A stretch of DNA of 64,000 nucleotides from Rhizobium sp. CCGE531. Lineage in GTDB: Bacteria > Pseudomonadota > Alphaproteobacteria > Rhizobiales > Rhizobiaceae. Shown piece by piece: positions 45,880-54,369 of this stretch. The notes beneath the pieces are model-generated. The model worked only from the letters and a program-made list of their open reading frames with translations. It had not been told where the DNA came from and searched no databases. Position 1 is the stretch's first letter. Each line of letters begins with the position of its first letter. The stretch spans positions 597,001-661,000 of the forward strand of contig NZ_CP032684.1 of assembly GCF_003627795.1 (NCBI RefSeq), given 5' to 3'. A program made the translations under genes and the position numbers.

Positions 45880-46054
45880 TAAATCTTCTGCGCTCACGTT
45901 TTTTTACAGTTTTGAAAAAAAGGCTGGAACTTTTGCAATAACGGAGCGTTAATAGGGCCGTGGGTGTAAACCCATCGGAGCATCGTGCTGCCCCAAAGAG
46001 CAGATCGGACGCTCCACGATTTTATGTGACGCGTATCCAAAAGGAGGTGCGCAT

Positions 46055-46447
46055 ATGCATAATGAGAGTGCCGAGATCTCGGGCCGTGACCTTTACATCA
46101 AGGACATGTCGATGCTGGTTGCCTGCGACCGCGTCGAGGGATCCAGGGTATTCGGTTCGGATGGCAAGCAGATTGGTCATATTGAACGCCTGATGCTTGA
46201 GAAAAGTGATGGACGCATCGCTTTCGTCATTTTGAGCTTCGGCGGCTTCTTCGGCATCGGCCAGGAGCACTACCGGCTGCCGTGGGAGAAGCTGCGCTAC
46301 GATGCCCGCATCGACGGCTATCGCGTCAGCATGACCAAGAACGACATCGAAAAGGCATGCCGTTTCGCCGCCAAGGACGATCACGACCATAAGAATCATG
46401 GCCACAAGAGCCACGATTATTTTGGCGTGCCGCCCTATTGGATGTGA
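46055..46447 (+). CDS. PRC-barrel domain protein with His-rich tail
   Basis: A 130-residue soluble protein. The PRC-barrel spans about 15-105: DMSMLVACDRVEGSRVFGSDGKQIGHIERLMLEKSDGRIAFVIL and EHYRLPWEKLRYD. A short tail DDHDHKNHGHKSHDYFGVPPYW is rich in His and Asp and could bind a metal. PRC-barrels occur in RimM, photosynthetic H subunits and stress proteins of alphaproteobacteria. AAGGAGG precedes the ATG. The role is unknown; such genes are often stress-induced. Confidence 0.85.
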   Translation: MHNESAEISGRDLYIKDMSMLVACDRVEGSRVFGSDGKQIGHIERLMLEKSDGRIAFVILSFGGFFGIGQEHYRLPWEKLRYDARIDGYRVSMTKNDIEKACRFAAKDDHDHKNHGHKSHDYFGVPPYWM

Positions 46448-46467
46448 GCGCGCTGACAAAGCCGGTT

Positions 46468-46496
46468 CGGCAGGGCCCCGCCGACGCGGGGTGCCG
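46468..46496. terminator. Hairpin between PRC-barrel and glyoxalase genes
   Basis: CGGCA...TGCCG encloses CCCCGC/GCGGGG around a 4-base loop. It lies between converging stop codons, so it probably serves both genes, though no strong T-run is seen. Confidence 0.6.
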
Positions 46497-46508
46497 ATAT
46501 GTGTGCTT

Positions 46509-46904
46509 TTATTGAAACCGCCCATGCCTTTGAACGACTTCGATCTTGTAACCGTCGGGGTCGGTGACGAAGAAGACGAGCGCAAAGAGCTTCCCATCCC
46601 GATTGAGTTCGATGATGTTGCCCGGGTTGAGCCCCAGCGCGGTCATGCGCGCATGTTCGTCTTTCAGCTCCGCGACCGAGACCGCAAGATGGCCGTAGGC
46701 CTCCCCTAGCGGATAGGGCGCGGTGCGGCCCTGGTTGATTGTCAATTCCAGTTCGAAGCCCGTCTCGTCATTGCTGAGATAGATCAGTGTGAAGGTCTCG
46801 AAGGCGATGCGGTCGGCGATCTTCAGCCCGAAAGCCTTGTCGTAGAATTCGATCGAGCGCGCTTCGTCGAGCACGCGGATCATCGAATGAATCATCTTGG
46901 CCAT
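46509..46904 (-). CDS. Glyoxalase I-like VOC-family protein
   Basis: A 131-residue vicinal-oxygen-chelate protein. The four metal ligands of lactoylglutathione lyase appear in order: His6 (MIHSMIRV), Glu in FELELT, His in AYGHLAVSV and Glu in YKIEVVQR. The first module also has SIEFYDKAFGLKI. It probably detoxifies methylglyoxal with glutathione. Length is like E. coli GloA (135). It converges with the PRC-barrel gene. Confidence 0.9.
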   Translation of the reverse strand: MAKMIHSMIRVLDEARSIEFYDKAFGLKIADRIAFETFTLIYLSNDETGFELELTINQGRTAPYPLGEAYGHLAVSVAELKDEHARMTALGLNPGNIIELNRDGKLFALVFFVTDPDGYKIEVVQRHGRFQ

Positions 46905-47075
46905 CGGCGCCTCCTTGGATCGTCAGGGCATTATCTCTTCACAGCCAATGCCATCGGCAACCGGGGAAGGCAAGCCTGCGGAAACGCGTCATTGCCGCGC
47001 CCTGGTGCAGATCCGGGGTTTCCGGATGGCGATCGGTCTGGTTAACTCCCGAGCATACGATTGAGGGGGAAATCC

Positions 47076-47459
47076 ATGTACTACGCCATTCTGGCCTATC
47101 ATGAAGAAGGCATCGTCGAATCCTGGAGCAAGGAGGAAGACGCCGCATTGATGACCGAGCTGCTCGATATCAATGACCGCATGGTCGCGCAAAGGTCATT
47201 GGGACCGGCCGCGCGGCTGGGGTCGACCCAGAACGCCGTCACCTTGCGCGGGCCGGGCGCGGGACTGGTCATCGACGGCCCGTTTGCCGAAACCAAGGAA
47301 CAATTGCTCGGCTTCTACGTCGTCGATTTTCCGACGCGCGATGCGGCAGTCGAGGCCGCGCGCGAGCTGCGCCGCGCCAATCCCACTGCTGTCTATGAAA
47401 TCAGGCCGGTCGCGCTTTACCTGCCCGGCGCGCCTTTGCCTTCCGGCGAAGGCGATTGA
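47076..47459 (+). CDS. YCII-related (DGPF domain) protein
   Basis: A 127-residue protein with the YCII/DGPF fold: MYYAILAYHEEG at the start, GAGLVIDGPFAETKEQLLGFYVVD in the centre and ALYLPGAP at the end. Rhizobial genomes carry many such genes, often beside ECF sigma factors, but none lies here. GAGGGGGAAA precedes the ATG at 47076, which is preferred over 47061. The function is unknown; an enzyme or sensor role in stress is possible. Confidence 0.87.
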   Translation: MYYAILAYHEEGIVESWSKEEDAALMTELLDINDRMVAQRSLGPAARLGSTQNAVTLRGPGAGLVIDGPFAETKEQLLGFYVVDFPTRDAAVEAARELRRANPTAVYEIRPVALYLPGAPLPSGEGD

Positions 47460-47508
47460 CGAAGACATGTGCGGCGCCGGCCGCGAGGACTGGCGGTGGT
47501 CTTCGATC

Positions 47509-48258
47509 TCAGTGGGATTGCAATCCGATCTTGCTCGTGACTGACCGCTCGATCATTTCCATGCCGTCATAGATCAACACCGCCATCAGGCCGACGATGA
47601 GGCCGCCCTGCAGGATGAAGGCGGTGTTGTCGTTGATCAGCCCGGCGATGATGACTTCGCCGAGCCCCTTGGCGGCGACGGTGGAGCCGATCGTCGCGGT
47701 GCCGATATTGATGACGGTCGCGATCTTCAGCCCCTCGATGATCAGCGGCAGGGCAAGCGGCAGTTCGACACGAAACAGGCGCTGCCGGCCGCTCATGCCC
47801 ATGCCGTCGGCGGCATCGAGGACAGAGGCCGGCACCTGCTGCAGGCCGGCAACCGTATTTTCGAAGATCGGCAGCAGCGCATAAAGAAAAAGCGCGATCA
47901 GGGTCGGCACCGCGCCGAAGCCCGTGGTCGAAATGGCAAGCGCCAGCACGGCAACCGGCGGGAAGGTCTGCCCTGCATTGGCGATCGCGCGCGACAGCGG
48001 CAGGAAATCGGCGCCGATCGGCCGCGTGACGAAGATGCCGCCGAGAACGGCCAGGATCCCGCTTGCGGCGATCGAGATCAGGATCAGTTCGAGATGGCTG
48101 AGCGCCAGGCTCGGCAGGCTGTTCTGCGTATAGATCGGCGACGCCCCGAACTTGGTAAGCGGCGCAAGGACAGGCGTCAGCCACTCCGGACGGAACAGCA
48201 GCACCAGCAGCAGCGCCAGGGCGAGGAGGCGGAAGAGATTGGCGGCGAGAAATTTCAT
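47509..48258 (-). CDS. Osmoprotectant ABC transporter permease (YehW-like)
   Basis: A 249-residue inner-membrane permease of the glycine betaine/choline type with about six membrane segments. The coupling motif is LDAADGMGMSGRQRLFRVELPLALPLIIEGLKI. The start overlaps the ATPase stop (ATGA). It is the last gene of the operon binding protein - permease - ATPase - permease, the order of E. coli yehZYXW. With the other permease it forms a heteromeric channel. Confidence 0.92.
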   Translation of the reverse strand: MKFLAANLFRLLALALLLVLLFRPEWLTPVLAPLTKFGASPIYTQNSLPSLALSHLELILISIAASGILAVLGGIFVTRPIGADFLPLSRAIANAGQTFPPVAVLALAISTTGFGAVPTLIALFLYALLPIFENTVAGLQQVPASVLDAADGMGMSGRQRLFRVELPLALPLIIEGLKIATVINIGTATIGSTVAAKGLGEVIIAGLINDNTAFILQGGLIVGLMAVLIYDGMEMIERSVTSKIGLQSH

Positions 48259-49202
48259 GCCTTGCGGCCCAGCTCGATCAGATGCCGGATCGAGATCGAA
48301 CCGACGGGCACCTTGCGCTCGTCTTCGACCGTCGCCTCGTCCGCGCCCTGCCAGATCAGCTCAGCCAATGCGTCGCGCAGGTTGAGCGTCTGCGGCAGGC
48401 TGTGGCCGAGGCCAGGCCGCAGCGGCTGCATGCTCTCCTTCAGCGGCAGCAGCGACATCAATTTCAACGCGCGATCGGACGTGCCTGTCAGCTGCTGCAC
48501 GAAAGGATCGGCCGGCTCAGTCAGGATCTTCTCGGGCTCGGAGCATTGCAGCAGCTTGCCTTCGCTCATGACGGCGATCTTGTCGCCGAGATGGAAGGCC
48601 TCGTCCATGTCGTGGGTGACGAGGATGACGGTCGTGCCGAACTGCTTCTGGATGGCGAGCAGATCGTCCTGCGCCTTGCCGCGGATGACGGGATCGAGCG
48701 CGCCGAAAGGCTCGTCCATCAGCAGCAGCTCCGGCTCGGCCGCAAGGGCGCGCGCCACGCCAACGCGTTGCTGCTGGCCGCCGGAAAGCTGGCTCGGATA
48801 TTTGTCGGCAAAAGTGCCGGGGTCGAGATGGAAGAGATCCAGGAGTTCTTCGACGCGACGGTCGATGCGGGTCTTCTCCCAGCCGAGCAGCTCGGGGACG
48901 GTGGCGATATTCTGCGCGACCGTGCGATGCGGAAACAGCCCGTGGCCCTGGATAGCGTAGCCGATGCGGCGGCGAAGCTCGGTCGCCGGCACGTTGATGA
49001 TGTCCTCGCCGCCAACCGAAATATGGCCTTCGGTGATCGGCACCAGCCGGTTGATCATGCGCATCAGCGTCGACTTGCCGGAACCGGAGGTGCCGACGAT
49101 GACGGTGATCGTGCCTTTTTCCATGCTCATGCTGACATTATCGACCACGGTGGCGCTGCCGTAGCGTTTGGTGACGCCCTTGAGCTCGATCATGTTGGTC
49201 AT
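48255..49202 (-). CDS. Osmoprotectant ABC transporter ATPase (YehX/OpuCA-like)
   Basis: A 315-residue ABC ATPase. Walker A is GTSGSGKST, Q-loop YAIQGHGLFPH, signature LSGGQQQRVGVARALA, Walker B LLLMDEPFGALD and the switch His in THDMDEAFHLGD. The C-terminal extension (about 240-315) is shorter than the tandem CBS domains of ProV. Both ends overlap the neighbouring permease genes by four bases. Confidence 0.93.
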   Translation of the reverse strand: MTNMIELKGVTKRYGSATVVDNVSMSMEKGTITVIVGTSGSGKSTLMRMINRLVPITEGHISVGGEDIINVPATELRRRIGYAIQGHGLFPHRTVAQNIATVPELLGWEKTRIDRRVEELLDLFHLDPGTFADKYPSQLSGGQQQRVGVARALAAEPELLLMDEPFGALDPVIRGKAQDDLLAIQKQFGTTVILVTHDMDEAFHLGDKIAVMSEGKLLQCSEPEKILTEPADPFVQQLTGTSDRALKLMSLLPLKESMQPLRPGLGHSLPQTLNLRDALAELIWQGADEATVEDERKVPVGSISIRHLIELGRKA

Positions 49203-50365
49203 GCGCGTTGTCCCCGGATGCTGTCGATGACCGCATCGAGGATGACGGCCGATGAGAAGGCGAGAAAGACCGTCGGCACCGCGCCGAGCAGCACGAGGTC
49301 ATTGGCCGTCTGGCCTATGCCCTGGAAGATGAAGAGGCCGAAGCCGCCGCCGCCGATGAGCGCCGCCACGGTGACGAGGCCGATCGCCTGTACCAGCACG
49401 ATGCGGATGCCGGTGAGAATGACCGGAAAGGCGAGCGGCAGGTCTATGCCGGTGAGGATCTGCCGGCGCGTCAGGCCCATGCCGGCGGCGGCATCGCGCA
49501 CGGAGGGATCGACGCCGGCAAGACCGACGACGGTATTGGCGACGACGGGCAGCAGCGAATAGATGACAAGCGCCACCAGCGCCGGCGCCACGCCGATGCC
49601 CTTTATGCCGATCGCGGCGGCCAAGGGCACGTTGGCGGCGATATAGCCGAGCGGCAGCATCAGGATGCCGAACAGCGCCAGGCTCGGAATGGTCTGCACC
49701 AGGCTCAGCGCCCGCAGCACCACGGCGCGGAGGCGCGGCTGCCAATAGCAGAAGATACCGAGCGGCAAGGCAAGCACGATGGCGATGGCGACGGACCCGA
49801 GGGAGAGGAACACATGGCCGAGCGCCTCATGCCAGAACTTGTCGGCATTGTTGGCGTATTCCTTCATGATCGAGAGATTGTCGAGCAGGCCGGAGCGCAG
49901 CACGACGGCGAGCAGGGCGGCATAGAGCGCCAGTGCCGCAACCCGCAGCCATGGCGTCAGGCGCAGCTTCACCAGAGCGTCCGAGATCATCAACCCCACA
50001 ACGGCCAGCAACACCCAGAAGGAGCCGCCGGGCGTGATACGCGCCACGGTGCTGCCTGCCGGTGTCGCGGCGGTCGAGACGAGGCCGAGCGTAACGATCA
50101 GCGTGGCGATCGCAAGCGTTGCGATGCCGAGTCGGATGATCTGATTGCGCAGGAAAAGTGCGGCAAGCGCTGCTGCCGCCAGGAGGATAAACAGGACAAT
50201 AGCGGCCGGCTGGGCAATGAGCTGGGTCAGCAGCTGAGGCTTGCCGGCGGCGATGCGGTTTGCCTTGACGATGATGAACGGCATCCAGGCCATTGCCAGC
50301 GCGCCGCCCGCCACCAGCACCACTCCGAGACGGTCCACTCGGCGGACCGCTAGCGCATCTTCCAT
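49199..50365 (-). CDS. Osmoprotectant ABC transporter permease (YehY-like)
   Basis: A 388-residue permease, longer than its partner because of an N-terminal region with extra membrane segments (about 12-170). The C-terminal BPD_transp domain contains RDAAAGMGLTRRQILTGIDLPLAFPVILTGIRI. The long N-terminus is typical of YehY/OsmY-type subunits. It starts 121 bases after the binding protein and overlaps the ATPase gene. Confidence 0.92.
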   Translation of the reverse strand: MEDALAVRRVDRLGVVLVAGGALAMAWMPFIIVKANRIAAGKPQLLTQLIAQPAAIVLFILLAAAALAALFLRNQIIRLGIATLAIATLIVTLGLVSTAATPAGSTVARITPGGSFWVLLAVVGLMISDALVKLRLTPWLRVAALALYAALLAVVLRSGLLDNLSIMKEYANNADKFWHEALGHVFLSLGSVAIAIVLALPLGIFCYWQPRLRAVVLRALSLVQTIPSLALFGILMLPLGYIAANVPLAAAIGIKGIGVAPALVALVIYSLLPVVANTVVGLAGVDPSVRDAAAGMGLTRRQILTGIDLPLAFPVILTGIRIVLVQAIGLVTVAALIGGGGFGLFIFQGIGQTANDLVLLGAVPTVFLAFSSAVILDAVIDSIRGQRA

Positions 50366-50486
50366 CAGGCAAGCTCCGTCAGCGCATGGGCCGAGAATTC
50401 AAGGCGGGTTCGGACAAGACCATGCCCATTCGAATGTCCGCGGCTCCACTTTATCAAAATGGAGCCGCCGGAGCAGCGGCAAAGCC

Positions 50487-51395
50487 TTACTTCAGGAAAC
50501 CATTCTCCTTGAGGTAGGATTCGGCGACAGCCTTGGCCGGCTCGCCATCGACCTGAATGCGGCCGTTCAGCTTGCGCAGCACGTCGGCGGTCAGGCCCTT
50601 GAAGATCGGAGCCAGAACCTCTTCGATCTTCGGATTGGCCTTCAGCACGGCTTCGCGGATGATCGGCGTCGGTGCATAGACCGGCTGTACGCTCTTGTCG
50701 TCCTCGAGGACGGTCAGTTCGGCCGCTTCGATGGCGCCGTCGGTGCCGTAGACCATGGCGGTATTGACGCCGTTGGTCTGGTCGGCCGCGGCCTTGATCG
50801 TTGCCGCCGTATCGCCGCCCGAAAGCACGACTTCCTGATCCGGCTTCAGCTTGAAGCTGTAGGTGGTCTCGAAAGCCGGCAGGGCTGCCGGAGAATTGAC
50901 GAATTCGGAAGAGGCGGCGATCTTGACCGAGCCGCCGCCGGCAACCCACTTGCCGAAATCGGACATGGTCTTCAGCTTGGCCGGGCCGGCGACATCGCTG
51001 CGCACGGCGATCGCCCAGGTGTTGTTGGCGGGCGAGGGCGTCAGCCAGACGACCTTGTTGGCGTCATAGTCCAGCTTTTTAGCGAGATCGTAGCCCTGCT
51101 GCAGGTTCTTCCAGGCGGCATCCTCGGCCTTGTTGAAGAAGAAGCCGGCATTGCCGGTATATTCGGCATAGATGTCGATCTCGCCCGCGGTGATCGCCTT
51201 GCGCACGACCGGCGTCGTGCCGAGCGCGATGCGATCCTGCGCCTTGATGCCGTTGGCGTTGAGCGCGGCAAGGATGATGTTGCCGAGCAGCGTTCCCTCG
51301 GTATCGATCTTCGAGGAGACGACGACGTCGGCAGCGTTGGCGCCACTGGCAAGGAGGGCCGTCAGCGTGGCGGCAAGTGCAAGTTTCTTGAACAT
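50487..51395 (-). CDS. Osmoprotectant ABC transporter, periplasmic binding protein (OsmF/YehZ-like)
   Basis: A 302-residue exported binding protein of the OpuAC/OsmF type. The signal peptide ends near residue 21 (GANAAD). The fold pattern includes VVVSSKIDTEGTLLGNIILAAL, AEYTGNAGFFFNK, NNTWAIAVRSD and DQTNGVNTAMVYGTDGAI. OsmF proteins bind glycine betaine or related osmolytes with low affinity. It is the first gene of the four-gene operon and lies divergent from the double-HTH LysR gene, with 448 bases between. Confidence 0.92.
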   Translation of the reverse strand: MFKKLALAATLTALLASGANAADVVVSSKIDTEGTLLGNIILAALNANGIKAQDRIALGTTPVVRKAITAGEIDIYAEYTGNAGFFFNKAEDAAWKNLQQGYDLAKKLDYDANKVVWLTPSPANNTWAIAVRSDVAGPAKLKTMSDFGKWVAGGGSVKIAASSEFVNSPAALPAFETTYSFKLKPDQEVVLSGGDTAATIKAAADQTNGVNTAMVYGTDGAIEAAELTVLEDDKSVQPVYAPTPIIREAVLKANPKIEEVLAPIFKGLTADVLRKLNGRIQVDGEPAKAVAESYLKENGFLK

Positions 51396-51843
51396 GATGT
51401 TTCCCTTTGTACCCCGTTAAATCTTTGTTCTGCTTGCCCGTGCCGCCTCGCTAGGCCGCAGTCCGGACAGGCAGGCTTCGAGCGGGCCGGCGGCCCACAG
51501 GCAAATTCGTGGCTGCTTCAGGCACGTAGCGTTCATCGCGGAAAAGTCGATGTCGCTTCGGATTCCCGTTGCAGTCGCGCGATTATGACGAGGGTACTCG
51601 ACATTCGCGCGAAATTGGATTTCTTTTTTCGGGGGCAAGTGCGTTTGTTTTTGTTCCCCTTACCCGTTTGGCGCTGTTCCGATCTCATTTTCGCGGCTGG
51701 ATCAGTGAGGCGACAAGGAAACGATAGCGATCGCTTTTCGGCTTAGGGATATCTTTTTTCGAGAACACATCATATCGTCGGGATACTGTTGACATTGCTG
51801 TGGTCGAGGCAGGCCAGGCGCTGCGGATGAGAGGGAATGGGAT
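51396..51843. other. Intergenic region between the osmoprotectant operon and the LysR gene
   Basis: A 448-base divergent regulatory gap with somewhat lower GC content. A T-rich run (about 51617-51662) with TTTTTTCGGGGG lies in the middle. No operator-like palindrome or gene is convincing. A small ORF (51417-51638, minus) has no recognisable features. Confidence 0.4.
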
Positions 51844-53070
51844 TTGTATCTCGGCGCATTGTTCGTAGCCGACATGGTGTTCTCCGTCGGCTCGGTGAGG
51901 GAGACCGCGCGCCGGCTCTCTTTCTCGGCCTCGACCGTCTCCAGCGCGCTGCGCCGGCTCGAAACCGAGCTGGCTATGAAGCTGGTCGAGCGTGCGTCCG
52001 GCGAGCTTGCGACCCTGTTGGCGAGCTCGAAGGTTCAGAAGGGGCTGCAGCCTATTCTCGCCAACATCCGCCAGCTTTCGGTCCTGATGAGGGAGCCGCC
52101 GACTCCGCAAGGCTATGATCAGTGGGCCGCGCGCCTGCCGTTGAAGATCGCCACCATCGAACGTTTCCTCGAGGTCGCCGATCAGGGCAGCATCAATCGC
52201 GCCGCCCGCCGCCTGCGGTTGGGGCAGCCGCAGCTTTCGTTGCAGATCGCCAATCTGGAGGAGCTGTTCGGCTGCCGGCTGCTCGAGCGGCAGGCACAAG
52301 GCTCGGTGCTGACGGAGGCGGGGCAGGAGGTCCATGCCATCCTCGCCTCCATCGCGCAGGCCTGGGACGAGATGAAAGCGGCGGCGGACGAGCGCTTTCA
52401 GCGAACCGCCCGCGCGGTCCGCATCGGATCGATCATTCCGACCGGCTCGGAAAGCTGGGTGGCGCGCTCGCTCGCAAGCCTGGTGTCGCGCTGGAACATC
52501 GGCGGCAACCGCAACATGCTGTCGCTGATGCTGATGACGGCCGACGATCTGCGCGAAGCGCTTCGATCCGGCCGCATCGACGTCGCCATCGTCGATTCCG
52601 TCTTCGGCCTCGACGCTTTCGAGCATATGGAGTTGGTCGCGACCGACATGGTGGCGATCGCCCCGCCCGACAGCACGGAAGAGACGTTCGCCGCACTCGT
52701 GGAAAACCATCCGCTGTGCGTGCCGAGCCCGCGCACCGGTATCGGCAATGCCGCGACCGCCTTCGGTTACGACAGCCGTGATCGCCGCCGGTTTCGCGGC
52801 CGTGACATCACCTCGGCCGACTCGCTGCCCGTCATCGTCGACCTTGTCGCCAATCACGGCTACGTTTCGTTTCTCGGGCGTGTCAGCGCCTTGCCGATTG
52901 CAGACAAGGTCCGGATCGTCGATCCGGATGAGCTCCTGCCATTGTCCTATCATCTCGCCCATAATGGCCGCAAAGCCTCGGTCGAAGCCTGCCGGCTGAT
53001 CGAGCAGGCGGTTCGCGAATTGGTGGGCGATATGGCGGCGCCGCGAAAGCGCTTGCCCTCCCGAAGCTAA
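51844..53070 (+). CDS. LysR-type regulator with two N-terminal HTH domains
   Basis: A 408-residue LysR-family protein, about 100 residues longer than usual. Residues about 3-60 form one LysR-like winged helix (SVRETARRLSFSASTVSSAL, then RRLETELAMKLVERA). Residues about 102-160 form a second, complete one (GSINRAARRLRLGQPQLSLQ, then LEELFGCRLLERQ and VLTEAGQEV). A LysR effector domain follows (about 190-395). The start is TTG at 51844 with GAGGG before it; the next ATG would cut into the first helix. It is divergent from the osmoprotectant operon, a possible target. The stop TAA is the first base triplet of a RIME-like repeat. Confidence 0.85.
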   Translation: MYLGALFVADMVFSVGSVRETARRLSFSASTVSSALRRLETELAMKLVERASGELATLLASSKVQKGLQPILANIRQLSVLMREPPTPQGYDQWAARLPLKIATIERFLEVADQGSINRAARRLRLGQPQLSLQIANLEELFGCRLLERQAQGSVLTEAGQEVHAILASIAQAWDEMKAAADERFQRTARAVRIGSIIPTGSESWVARSLASLVSRWNIGGNRNMLSLMLMTADDLREALRSGRIDVAIVDSVFGLDAFEHMELVATDMVAIAPPDSTEETFAALVENHPLCVPSPRTGIGNAATAFGYDSRDRRRFRGRDITSADSLPVIVDLVANHGYVSFLGRVSALPIADKVRIVDPDELLPLSYHLAHNGRKASVEACRLIEQAVRELVGDMAAPRKRLPSRS

Positions 53071-53172
53071 AGCAATTCCAGGAAAAGTGCTGAGCGGTTT
53101 TCCGTCCGGAATTGCAGGAAAACAAAGAGATAGAGCGGTTCAGGGATTCCGCGGACAGCTGAACCGTTCCAG
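53068..53172. repeat. RIME-like intergenic repeat, copy 2
   Basis: TAAAGCAATTCCAGGAAAAG begins the element, followed by CGGTTTTCCGTCCGGAATTG and a diverged second half GAGCGGTTCAG...CTGAACCGTTC. The second half keeps its self-complementarity although its sequence differs from the other copies. Its first three bases are the stop codon of the LysR gene. Confidence 0.8.
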
Positions 53173-53265
53173 CGGAACTATTGCGCCATTTTCGCGTTCA
53201 GGTAGGTTAGGTTAGTCCGGGCGTACGCAGCCGGGGGGCTTGTTCGGCACCCAAGGAGACTATAG

Positions 53266-53502
53266 ATGAAAATTCTTGCAACGGCGCTTATCGCATTAGG
53301 CATTCTCGCTTTACCCGCCACTTATGCTGAGGCGCGTAATCATCACCACAGCTGGCATCACCATCGGCCTGTCGTGATGCATCATCACCACCGTCATCAT
53401 TATTATCGCCCTCATCATGGTGGCTCGCACCACCATTACGGCTGGCGGCATGGCTCACGCCATCATCGCTGGCACGGCCAGCCGCATTTCTCGCATAACT
53501 GA
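53266..53502 (+). CDS. Small secreted His-rich protein, paralog 1
   Basis: A 78-residue protein. The signal peptide (MKILATALIALGILALPAT, cut near YAEA) is followed by a mature part of about 55 residues in which roughly half are His, with Arg, Trp and Tyr (HHHSWHHHRPVVMHHHHRHH). It ends GQPHFSHN. Its signal peptide and C-terminus are almost those of the protein at 53818, so they are tandem paralogs. AAGGAG precedes the ATG. A metal-binding or nucleic-acid-binding role outside the membrane is inferred. No known family was recognised. Confidence 0.75.
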   Translation: MKILATALIALGILALPATYAEARNHHHSWHHHRPVVMHHHHRHHYYRPHHGGSHHHYGWRHGSRHHRWHGQPHFSHN

Positions 53503-53817
53503 CGATAGCGGCTGGACATGAAAACGGCGCGCTGAGCGCCGTTTTTGACATCCCGCATGATGGTCCAAACCTCCTTTGCTGGACCGTTAACCCCGCAACG
53601 ATCCTTTCGCTAGGCTTGCGGTTTCGGCACCGCCCACCCCCCCCTTGCTGGTTGACGAACTGAGGCTTCGCGAGCCCATGAGCGATAAAGGCACCGCGAA
53701 AGCGCCTGCGCTCAGCCGCAAGTGGAACTATCGAAGGCTCAATTGCGTTTATTATCTGGTCCGGACGACGCGAATGATCCGAGTCGCGTTTGCGTCCGGC
53801 GTTCAAGGAGGCTGGAA
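53503..53817. other. Intergenic region between the His-rich paralogs
   Basis: It holds the terminator of the first paralog, a hairpin GGTCCA/TGGACC (about 53561-53584) and a run of eight Cs (53637-53644), which could be slippage-prone. An in-frame ORF extension of the second paralog reaches into it but has no ribosome-binding site. Nothing else is evident. Confidence 0.4.
53521..53546 (+). terminator. Terminator of His-rich paralog 1
   Basis: AAAACGGCGC and GCGCCGTTTTT form a 10-bp stem with loop GCTGA and a T-run, 18 bases after the stop. Confidence 0.88.
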
Positions 53818-54207
53818 ATGAAAATTCTGGCAACAGCGCTCATAGCGCTAGGCATGCTCGCGCTGCCTGCAACCCATGCCGAAGCGCGTCGTCACTATCA
53901 TCATTGGCACCACCATCATCACCGAGTGATGGTCTATAGGCACTACTATTATCACCGCGACTACTATCGCCCGTATTATCGCTCGTATCCCTCTTACTAC
54001 CGGCCGTATTATGGCTATGATGAGCCCTACTATGGCGGCTATCAGCCACTTTACTCGTTCGGTTTGTTTGGCGGCTTCGGCGGCTTTCACCACCGTCATC
54101 ACGGCTGGGACGGCGACCGTGGATATTATCATGGCGGATATCACGGCTGGCATGGCGGCGGCGGACATTGGCGGTACTACAATCAGCCGCATTTCTCGCA
54201 CAACTGA
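53818..54207 (+). CDS. Secreted His/Tyr/Gly-rich protein, paralog 2
   Basis: A 129-residue protein with a signal peptide MKILATALIALGMLALPAT (one residue different from paralog 1), then HHWHHHHHRVMVYRHYYYH, a Tyr-rich centre (RDYYRPYYRSYPSYYRPYYG), a Gly/Phe/His segment and the same end, QPHFSHN. AAGGAGG precedes the ATG at 53818. It is the longer member of the tandem pair and has its own hairpin terminator. The repeats resemble those of adhesive or metal-coordinating surface proteins. The function is unknown. Confidence 0.78.
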   Translation: MKILATALIALGMLALPATHAEARRHYHHWHHHHHRVMVYRHYYYHRDYYRPYYRSYPSYYRPYYGYDEPYYGGYQPLYSFGLFGGFGGFHHRHHGWDGDRGYYHGGYHGWHGGGGHWRYYNQPHFSHN

Positions 54208-54227
54208 CGAGCCGGCCGATAGCAAAA

Positions 54228-54245
54228 CGGCGCCTTTCGGCGCCG
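54228..54245 (+). terminator. Hairpin after His-rich paralog 2
   Basis: CGGCGCC and GGCGCCG with loop TTTC. The 3' side is only CTTCC, so it is weaker than that of paralog 1. Confidence 0.55.
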
Positions 54246-54250
54246 CTTCC

Positions 54251-54354
54251 TAGAGCATTTCCGCTTTTCTTCGAATCGCGAAAACGCTCTATGTTCTTGT
54301 TTTTACGCATTCCGGACGGAAAACCGCTGCGCACTTTTCCTGGAAATGCTCTAG
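54251..54354. repeat. RIME-like intergenic repeat, copy 3 (inverted)
   Basis: The element runs in the opposite orientation to the other copies: TAGAGCATTTCCGCTTTTCT first, then CGCATTCCGGACGGAAAACC and CTTTTCCTGGAAATGCTCTA at the end. It is nearly identical to copies 1 and 4. Confidence 0.88.
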
Positions 54355-54369
54355 TGAAGCTGGATCGGC

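Noticed and set aside
53637..53644. Run of eight Cs as a phase-variation switch
   Set aside because: It lies outside any supported reading frame, upstream of the second His-rich gene; no frame depends on it.
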